Assembly: GCA_965267485.1 (NCBI GenBank)
Contig: OZ254080.1
Location: 744,001 to 808,000, forward strand
Direction of reading: 5' to 3'
DNA: 64,000 nt
Origin: JANQJA01 sp965267485
GTDB taxonomy: Bacteria; Pseudomonadota; Gammaproteobacteria; Pseudomonadales; Azotimanducaceae
Shown here: in pieces, positions 58,197 to 64,000 of the stretch
Layout of the letters: each line of letters starts with the position of its first letter
Numbering within the stretch: the first letter of the stretch is position 1
Program-made: the position numbers and the translations under genes
The notes under the pieces: generated by a model
Seen by the model: the letters and a program-made list of their open reading frames with translations, nothing else
What the model was told of the DNA's origin: nothing
The model's database searches: none

Positions 58197-59641
58197 AGAT
58201 GAGCGAGCTTCTTGAAACAAGCGTTGCCGACGACATCGATGTGGTGCACATCACCGATGACAGTCGTGATGTGCGCGCAGGCACCGTGTTTTTTGCCGTG
58301 CCCGGCCTCAGCGCGGACGGCCGAGCGTTCATCGCTGATGCGGCGAGTCAGGGCGCGGTGGCAATCCTTGCGGAGCCACCTGTGCCGGCGGTCGAACTCG
58401 ACATCCCGCTCATGGAGGTCGCTGATCTCGGTAGCCGCCGCGGCGAACTCGCGTCCCGGTTCTATGGCAATCCTTCGGAGAAGATGTTGGTGGTCGCGGT
58501 TACCGGCACCAACGGCAAGACCTCCTGCAGTCACTTCATCGCCCAGGCCCTGTCGGAGAGCGGGCGACGTTGCGGCGTGATGGGTACGCTCGGCTACGGA
58601 TTCCCGGGGGACGTTCGCGAGCCGGGCCTGACAACGCCAGGTGCCATTGAATGCCAGCGCCGGCTGAGCGAGATACTCGAGGCCGGCGGCGACGGCATTG
58701 CACTGGAGGCATCGTCTCACGGGCTTGTGCAGGATCGCCTTGCCGGAACCGATATTGACATCGCCGTCTTCACCAACATTACCCGCGATCACCTCGATTA
58801 CCACGAGACTTTCGCGGACTACAAGGCGGCCAAGCAGCGCCTGTTCGAGTGGCGAGGGCTTGATTCTGCCGTGCTGAACATCGATGACGAATGGACGGCG
58901 GAACTCGAGTCGGCGACGGGAGCAGACTCGATCATCACCTACGGTATGCGCAACCGGCTTGCCGATGTTTACTGCTCGTCACTGTACTTCCGTGCCGACG
59001 GGTTCGATGCTGATGTCGTCACGCCCTGGGGCAGCGGCGAGGTCCGGTCCGGCCTGCTCGGTGATTTCAACGTGTCCAATCTGCTGGCAGCGGTCGCCGT
59101 ACTCGGGCTGATGGGTCACGACATCGAGGACATCTGCCGGTGGGCGAGCGATGTCGAGGGAGTGCCGGGTCGTATGGATCTCGTCCATGCAGATCCCTCC
59201 GTCGTTATTGACTATGCCCATACGCCGGATGCCTTGCAGAAGGCGCTGGAGGCGCTTTCGCGCCACAAGCAGGCGCGCCTTTTCTGTGTCGTTGGATGCG
59301 GCGGCGATCGCGATCGCGGCAAACGGCCGGTCATGGCCGCGCTGGCGGCGACGCTGGCAGACCGCGCGATACTGACCAGCGACAACCCGCGTTCGGAAGA
59401 TCCTGCGGCGATTCTCGACGACATGGTCGCCGGACTCGACGATCGCGACGGCGTGAGTGTCATCGCCGATCGTGGTGACGCTATCGCCCTTGCGCTCTCC
59501 GAAGCGCAGTCCGGCGACATCGTACTTATCGCCGGGAAAGGGCACGAGGACTATCAGGAGGTGGCGGGCAAGCGGATTCGCTTCAGCGACTACGACGAAG
59601 TGCGAAAGCACCTTGGAGGTTCCAGTGGTGGTGTCGCATAA
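58193..59641 (+). CDS. murE: UDP-MurNAc-tripeptide ligase MurE (meso-diaminopimelate type)
   Basis: MurE adds the third stem residue. The 482 residues show the ATP loop VTGTNGKTSCSHF, TTPGAIECQR and DHLDYHETFADYKAAK. The substrate motif DNPRSEDP identifies meso-diaminopimelate as the added amino acid, as expected for a Gram-negative wall. The start is GTG 58193 overlapping the ftsI stop. An ATG at 58199 is possible. In most relatives murF and mraY follow. Here murD begins inside the end of murE. Confidence 0.97.
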   Translation: MKMSELLETSVADDIDVVHITDDSRDVRAGTVFFAVPGLSADGRAFIADAASQGAVAILAEPPVPAVELDIPLMEVADLGSRRGELASRFYGNPSEKMLVVAVTGTNGKTSCSHFIAQALSESGRRCGVMGTLGYGFPGDVREPGLTTPGAIECQRRLSEILEAGGDGIALEASSHGLVQDRLAGTDIDIAVFTNITRDHLDYHETFADYKAAKQRLFEWRGLDSAVLNIDDEWTAELESATGADSIITYGMRNRLADVYCSSLYFRADGFDADVVTPWGSGEVRSGLLGDFNVSNLLAAVAVLGLMGHDIEDICRWASDVEGVPGRMDLVHADPSVVIDYAHTPDALQKALEALSRHKQARLFCVVGCGGDRDRGKRPVMAALAATLADRAILTSDNPRSEDPAAILDDMVAGLDDRDGVSVIADRGDAIALALSEAQSGDIVLIAGKGHEDYQEVAGKRIRFSDYDEVRKHLGGSSGGVA

Positions 59642-60941
59642 GATGATTGTTGGACTCGGCAAAACCGGCCTTTCGGTCGCGCGTTACCTTCAGGGCAAGG
59701 GAGTGACGTTTGAAGTCGCCGACAGTAACGAGGCGCCAGACGCATTGCCGGCGCTGCGGGATATCGCACCGGACGCGAAGCTCGTGCCACTCTACGACGA
59801 TGCGCTGACTGGCGCAGAAGAGATCGTGCTGAGTCCTGGCGTGCCGCTCCGTCACCCGTCGATCCAGCGGGCCATCAATGCCGGTGTGCCCGTGACCGGA
59901 GACGTCGCCATGTTCGGTGAACTCGCTGAACGGCCGATCGTTGCGATCACCGGATCCAACGGCAAGAGCACTGTGACGGCGCTGGTCGGTGCGCTGGCTG
60001 AGGCGTGCGGCGTCCGTGCCGGTGTCGGTGGCAACATCGGCACGCCATGCCTTGACCTGCTTGCCGAAGACGTCGACCTGTATGCGCTCGAAGTCTCGAG
60101 CTATCAACTCGAGGTGGCGACGGCGCTGCCCAGCGAAGTTGCCGTCGTGCTGAACCTCTCGCCCGATCACCTCGATCGTTACGACAGTGTCGATGACTAC
60201 TACGCGACAAAGGCGGCCATCTATCACGAGGCGCGCCAGGCCGTGGTCAACCGCGACGTGGACTATCCGTTCCGGTTCCGGCCAGGTGCCCGCATCCATT
60301 CCTTCGGTTCCGATGAACCGCGCTGTGAATCCTCATTCGGACTGCGTGACGGGCACCTCGCCCGTGGCGGTTTGAATCTGATGGCAACGAGCGAGCTCCC
60401 CATCAGGGGCAGGCACAATCACCTGAACGCCCTGGCGGCGCTGGCGATTGGGTCTGCCCTTGATTGGGATTTGCCGTCGATGCTCGATGGTTTGCGCCAC
60501 TTCAGAGGGTTGCCGCATCGATGCGAAGTGGTGCCTTCGTCCGGGGACCGGGTCTACATCAATGATTCAAAGTCGACGAATGTCGAGTCGACCATCGCCG
60601 CGGTGCTTGGTATCGCACCAGAGACAGACAACCTGACGCTGATTCTCGGTGGTATCAGCAAAGGTGCCGACTTCTCGCGTCTCGCGGACGTGATCGCCGG
60701 GCACGTAGAACGCGTGCTGGTCTACGGGCGTGACCGCGCAACGATCTCCACACAGTTACTTGGTACCGCTGATCTCGAGACGTTCGAGACGCTTGATCAG
60801 GTGGTGGAGCGGATCCAGCTCGCGAAGCGCCATGACGAGTGGGTATTGTTCTCGCCGGCCTGTGCTTCGCTGGATCAATTCAGGAACTTCGAAGCGCGTG
60901 GTGAGCGCTTCAGGGCACTGGTCTCGGGAGGTGCATCATGA
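59628..60941 (+). CDS. murD: UDP-MurNAc-L-Ala:D-Glu ligase MurD
   Basis: MurD adds D-glutamate to UDP-MurNAc-L-Ala. The 437-residue length matches E. coli (438). Motifs are IVGLGKTGLSVARYL near the start, ITGSNGKSTVTALVG, LNLSPDHLDRY and INDSKSTNVESTIAAV. Three consecutive GTG codons lie at 59625-59633. GTG 59628 is eight bases after GGAGG (59615-59619), inside the murE 3' end. The next ATG at 59643 is too far from the site. Confidence 0.96.
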   Translation: MVSHKMIVGLGKTGLSVARYLQGKGVTFEVADSNEAPDALPALRDIAPDAKLVPLYDDALTGAEEIVLSPGVPLRHPSIQRAINAGVPVTGDVAMFGELAERPIVAITGSNGKSTVTALVGALAEACGVRAGVGGNIGTPCLDLLAEDVDLYALEVSSYQLEVATALPSEVAVVLNLSPDHLDRYDSVDDYYATKAAIYHEARQAVVNRDVDYPFRFRPGARIHSFGSDEPRCESSFGLRDGHLARGGLNLMATSELPIRGRHNHLNALAALAIGSALDWDLPSMLDGLRHFRGLPHRCEVVPSSGDRVYINDSKSTNVESTIAAVLGIAPETDNLTLILGGISKGADFSRLADVIAGHVERVLVYGRDRATISTQLLGTADLETFETLDQVVERIQLAKRHDEWVLFSPACASLDQFRNFEARGERFRALVSGGAS

Positions 60942-62182
60942 CGATGGCACGACCGGCACGTTCCCGCCTGAATGCGGGCGAGCCAACGGTGTTCACCTGG
61001 CCGCTCGACCCCGTTCTGCTGCTCGCCGCCGTCTTTCTGCTGTTCTCGGGCATCGTGATGGTCGCATCGGCCTCGGTCGAGACGTCGGCGCGTCTGCACA
61101 ATGCCGAATTCTTCATGTTTCTGAAGCACTGCGTTTACGTGGTACTGGCGCTGGGTGCGGGTGGCCTCGCGCTCAGCGTTCCAATCGCGGTCTGGCAGCG
61201 ACTGGCGTATCCGCTGCTTGCGCTCAGCTTCCTGCTCCTCATTGCCGTGCTGGTGCCGGGAATCGGCAAGACGGTCAACGGCAGCACCCGCTGGATTTCG
61301 CTTGGCGCCTTTTCGCTGCAGGGCTCCGAGTTCGTGAAGCTTTTCGTCGTGGTGTTCGCTGCCGCCTGGCTCGTTCAGTTCAGGGAGGAAGTCACGAGCG
61401 GGTTTGTCGGCTTCCTGAAACCGCTGGCGATTGTCTCGGGGCTGGTGCTTCTGCTGCTCGGACAGCCTGACTTCGGGGCGTCAGTCGTCATCATGGGCAC
61501 AGTGCTGGGCATGATGTTCCTGGCTGGCGTCTCGCTGGTGCATTTCGTACCGACGATTCTGGCCTGTCTCATCATGGCAAGCAGTCTGATCGTGCTGCAG
61601 CCGGAACGTTTCGATCGCTTCATCGCCTTTACCGACCCGTGGGCACATCAGTTCGAAGGTGGCTACCAACTGACACAGGCGCTGATCGCGTTCGGTCGGG
61701 CGGAGTGGTTCGGCCTTGGTCTCGGCAACAGCATCCAGAAACTTTTCTTTTTGCCCGAGGCGCATACCGACTTCCTCTTCTCGATCATTGCCGAGGAACT
61801 CGGTGTGCTCGGTGCGCTGGCGATCATCGCCGGCTTCGTCTGTCTCGTGCTGCGCGGTGCCTGGATCGGCCGCATGGCCGAAAACCGGGGCGAGTACTTC
61901 CACGCGTGGCTCGCCTATGGCATCGCGCTGCTGCTTGGCATCCAGGCGTCGATCAATATCTGCGTGAACATCGGCTTGCTGCCGACCAAGGGCCTGACGC
62001 TGCCGCTCATGAGCTACGGCGGCAACAGCCTGATCATCAGTTGCATGCTCATTGCGGTGCTGCTGCGCGTCGAATGGGAGTGCCGGCGCGGTGAGTACGA
62101 CGGTACGGCCGGTCGGCGCAGCAGCGTGCGACGCGTCGAACAGCGTCGTGGTGAGAAGCGCCGGGGTGGACGTCGTGCGTAG
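60938..62182 (+). CDS. ftsW: Septal peptidoglycan glycosyltransferase FtsW
   Basis: FtsW is the SEDS polymerase partner of FtsI. The 414 residues form ten membrane helices, with the family sequences GSTRWISLGAFSLQGSEFVK, LGQPDFGASVVIMGTV, EAHTDFLFSIIAEELG and KGLTLPLMSYGGNSLI. The catalytic Asp is expected in the long extracytoplasmic loop around FTDPWAHQFEGGYQ. The C-terminal tail is very basic (RRVEQRRGEKRRGGRR). It overlaps murD by four bases. murG, the usual next gene, is absent. Confidence 0.97.
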   Translation: MTMARPARSRLNAGEPTVFTWPLDPVLLLAAVFLLFSGIVMVASASVETSARLHNAEFFMFLKHCVYVVLALGAGGLALSVPIAVWQRLAYPLLALSFLLLIAVLVPGIGKTVNGSTRWISLGAFSLQGSEFVKLFVVVFAAAWLVQFREEVTSGFVGFLKPLAIVSGLVLLLLGQPDFGASVVIMGTVLGMMFLAGVSLVHFVPTILACLIMASSLIVLQPERFDRFIAFTDPWAHQFEGGYQLTQALIAFGRAEWFGLGLGNSIQKLFFLPEAHTDFLFSIIAEELGVLGALAIIAGFVCLVLRGAWIGRMAENRGEYFHAWLAYGIALLLGIQASINICVNIGLLPTKGLTLPLMSYGGNSLIISCMLIAVLLRVEWECRRGEYDGTAGRRSSVRRVEQRRGEKRRGGRRA

Positions 62183-62204
62183 ACCAGGGGAGGCCGGAGA
62201 AGAC

Positions 62205-63620
62205 GTGCCCGAAATGCGTCGCATCAAGTGCATTCACTTCGTTGGCATCGGCGGTGCCGGCATGTGCGGTATTGCCGAAGTGCTGTTGAACCAGGGCTAC
62301 ACGATTACCGGCTCCGATCTCAATGAGTCTCCGGTCGTCGCGCGCCTTCGCGATCTTGGTGCCACCGTTCACATCGGTCACGACGCGAGCAACGCCGATG
62401 GCGCTGATGTCGTCGTGGTGTCCAGCGCCATCTCTGGCGGTAATCCGGAAGTCGACGCCGCAATCGAACGCCGGACACCGGTGGTTCGCCGTGCCGAGAT
62501 GCTGGGTGAACTGATGCGCTACCGCCACGGCATTGCGGTGGCCGGCACTCACGGCAAGACCACAACCACGAGTCTGATCGCATCCGTACTCGGTGAGGCC
62601 GGACTCGATCCGACATTTGTTATCGGTGGCCTGCTGAACAACGCGGAATCGAATGCCAAGCTCGGTGGCAGTCGCTATCTCGTGGCAGAAGCCGACGAGT
62701 CAGACGCGTCATTCCTGCATCTTCAGCCGATGACAACGGTGCTGACGAACATCGACCGGGATCATCTGACGTATTACGAAGGCAGCTTCGACAAGCTGCA
62801 GCGAGCGTTCATCGACTTCGTTCATAACCTGCCTTTCTACGGGCTGCTCGTTGCCTGTATTGACGACCCCGTGATCAAGTCGATTCTTCCGCAGATCAAG
62901 CGATCGGTGCTCACCTACGGATTTGATGCCGATGCCGACATCCGTGCGGTGAACCTCTCGCAACAGGGTGGAACCACGCACTTTGAGGTTTCCCGCGGCG
63001 AAGACAAGTCGCGGCTCGAACTGACGGTATCGCTGCCCGGCCGCCACAACGTGCTCAATACGCTCGCCGCGGTTGCCGTGGCGACTGACGAGGGGGTCGA
63101 CGACCGATCGATTGTCGAGGGCATTCGCCACTTTGGCGGGGTCGGACGGCGTTTCGAAATGCACGGGCAGTTTGCGGTCGGCGACGGGACGTTCCTGCTC
63201 ATCGATGATTACGGTCATCACCCGAGTGAAGTCCGCGCCACGATCGACGCCGTGCGTGAAGGCTGGCCCGAGGCACGGCTGGTGATGGTCTACCAGCCGC
63301 ATCGCTACAGCCGGACGCTGGAGTTGTTCGACCAGTTCGTCGATGTGCTGAGTTCGGTGGATTACCTGATCCTGCTCGACGTCTACGGCGCGGGGGAAGC
63401 ACCCATTGCCGGCGCAACCGGGATGGATCTGTTCAAGGCCATTCAGCGAAAGCGGGCAGATAACGTCGAGTTTGTCGAATCCATCAATGAGGTGCCAGCG
63501 CGCCTTGATGAGATCGTCGATGTCGGAGATCTCGTTCTGACCCAGGGCGCGGGTGAGACCAGCAAGCTGGCATTGCAGCTCCGGTCCAACTGGGCGGACA
63601 GGAGGGTTGGTGATGTCTAG
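62205..63620 (+). CDS. murC: UDP-N-acetylmuramate-L-alanine ligase MurC
   Basis: MurC adds L-alanine to UDP-MurNAc. From GTG 62205 it has 471 residues, starting VPEMRRIKCIHFVGIGGAGM, which aligns with the E. coli protein. Other motifs are AGTHGKTTTTSLIA, AEADESDASFLHL, NIDRDHLTYY and DYGHHPSEVRATI. Alternative starts are GTG 62175, overlapping ftsW, and ATG 62214. GGAGA is four bases before GTG 62205. ftsQ begins inside its 3' end. murB and ddl are missing. Confidence 0.96.
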   Translation: MPEMRRIKCIHFVGIGGAGMCGIAEVLLNQGYTITGSDLNESPVVARLRDLGATVHIGHDASNADGADVVVVSSAISGGNPEVDAAIERRTPVVRRAEMLGELMRYRHGIAVAGTHGKTTTTSLIASVLGEAGLDPTFVIGGLLNNAESNAKLGGSRYLVAEADESDASFLHLQPMTTVLTNIDRDHLTYYEGSFDKLQRAFIDFVHNLPFYGLLVACIDDPVIKSILPQIKRSVLTYGFDADADIRAVNLSQQGGTTHFEVSRGEDKSRLELTVSLPGRHNVLNTLAAVAVATDEGVDDRSIVEGIRHFGGVGRRFEMHGQFAVGDGTFLLIDDYGHHPSEVRATIDAVREGWPEARLVMVYQPHRYSRTLELFDQFVDVLSSVDYLILLDVYGAGEAPIAGATGMDLFKAIQRKRADNVEFVESINEVPARLDEIVDVGDLVLTQGAGETSKLALQLRSNWADRRVGDV

Positions 63621-64000
63621 CCGGGCGATGCTGACAGCGGCGCTGTTGCTCACGTCTGGTGTGATCGGTGCGGGCTGGCTGATCGCGTCCCGCTGGGACG
63701 CTGGCCTCTCTGTAGAGCGCGTTGCGATCGGAGGAGATCTCGACTCCCGGCAGCGGGATCGCGTGCTTGAAACGCTCATCGAACATCGCGATGCGATGCA
63801 TTCGCTGGAGGATGTTCGCCACCGGCTGACCGAGCTTGAATGGGTGTTCGATGCGCGAGTCACACGACGCTGGCCGGACAGCATCACGATCGAGATCGTC
63901 AAGGAAACGCCGATCGCCTGGTGGAACGACGACGCCTTTATCAATGCCGAGGGCAATGTGTTCACGTCGCCCTATGTCGACCTTGCCGATTTGCCGCAGC
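63613..64000 (+). CDS. ftsQ: Cell division protein FtsQ (5' part; runs off right edge)
   Basis: FtsQ is the bitopic hub of the divisome. The 129 visible residues have one membrane helix (about 6-25). A POTRA-like domain follows (VERVAIGGDL, LEWVFDARVTRRWPDSITIE and KETPIAWWNDDAFINAEGNV). The ATG at 63613 lies six bases after GGAGGG and overlaps the murC end by eight bases. Its C-terminal beta-domain lies outside the window. Confidence 0.93.
   Translation, partial: MSSRAMLTAALLLTSGVIGAGWLIASRWDAGLSVERVAIGGDLDSRQRDRVLETLIEHRDAMHSLEDVRHRLTELEWVFDARVTRRWPDSITIEIVKETPIAWWNDDAFINAEGNVFTSPYVDLADLPQ

Noticed and set aside
56739..58220. 493-codon minus-strand frame
   Set aside because: It is antisense to ftsI, whose active-site motifs are in place on the plus strand.
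1..64000. CRISPR arrays, insertion sequences, toxin-antitoxin or defence systems
   Set aside because: No regularly spaced repeats with unique spacers, transposase or nuclease-defence gene was seen. The repeats found are tandem or single palindromes.

Overview
The window reads as chromosome of a free-living, aerobic, Gram-negative gammaproteobacterium with fairly high GC. The evidence is gene content and order: the mla/murA/his cluster is divergent from yrbG/lptCAB/rpoN/hpf/ptsN/rapZ/npr, gatCAB is divergent from mreBCD/maf/rng/yhdP, rplM-rpsI leads into petABC and sspAB, and lpoA-yraN-dolP is divergent from rsmI, followed by rnpB and an mraZ-led division (dcw) cluster. A cytochrome bc1 complex, Tat signals, lipoprotein export and LPS transport genes fit this. 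No prophage, transposase, CRISPR array or plasmid gene is visible. I cannot name the genus.

Layout. 1-1294: 5' part of rlmKL on the minus strand, running off the left edge. 1346-4257: a CHASE/PAS hybrid histidine kinase, a convergent small gene for a double-glycine-leader peptide, and a CAU tRNA whose 3' flank is tandemly duplicated. 4281-6572: minus-strand operon of an AI-2E/PerM-type membrane protein, an esterase and a small membrane protein. 6930-9288: pantothenate/CoA operon panB-panC-coaX. 9296-15672: accessory-like stretch with a 33-residue membrane protein under a well-placed CRP-type operator, a glycosyltransferase-GtrA fusion, an amidohydrolase, a Cse60-like small protein, an SDR oxidoreductase, a Tat-dependent M15 peptidase, a helix-hairpin-helix membrane protein and a DUF1499 protein. 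15679-18859: gatCAB. 19135-28563: mreBCD, maf, rng, yhdP and a nitrilase-family gene. 28553-37154 (minus): yrbG, lptC, lptA, lptB, rpoN, hpf, ptsN, rapZ, NPr, mgtE, darP. 37309-44996: mlaFEDCB, ibaG, murA, hisG, hisD, zapE. 44997-45426: non-coding, with two palindromic elements. 45427-50323: rplM, rpsI, petABC, sspAB. 50374-53173 (minus): lpoA, yraN, dolP. 53272 to the right edge: rsmI, rnpB, mraZ, rsmH, ftsL, ftsI, murE, murD, ftsW, murC and the start of ftsQ.

Most genes serve envelope construction: lipopolysaccharide bridge (Lpt), phospholipid traffic (Mla, YhdP), peptidoglycan precursors and division (MurA/C/D/E, FtsI/L/W/Q, LpoA), and cell shape (Mre). They are interleaved with translation and nitrogen/phosphotransfer regulation. 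Several conserved clusters lack usual members: murF, mraY, murG, murB and ddl from dcw; kdsD/kdsC before lptC; diaA between yraN and dolP; tldD after the nitrilase gene. The junctions are tight and translationally coupled, so these genes have probably moved elsewhere or been replaced. The most novel-looking items are the GG-leader peptide, the CRP-type promoter driving a 33-residue membrane protein, and the two intergenic palindromic elements.
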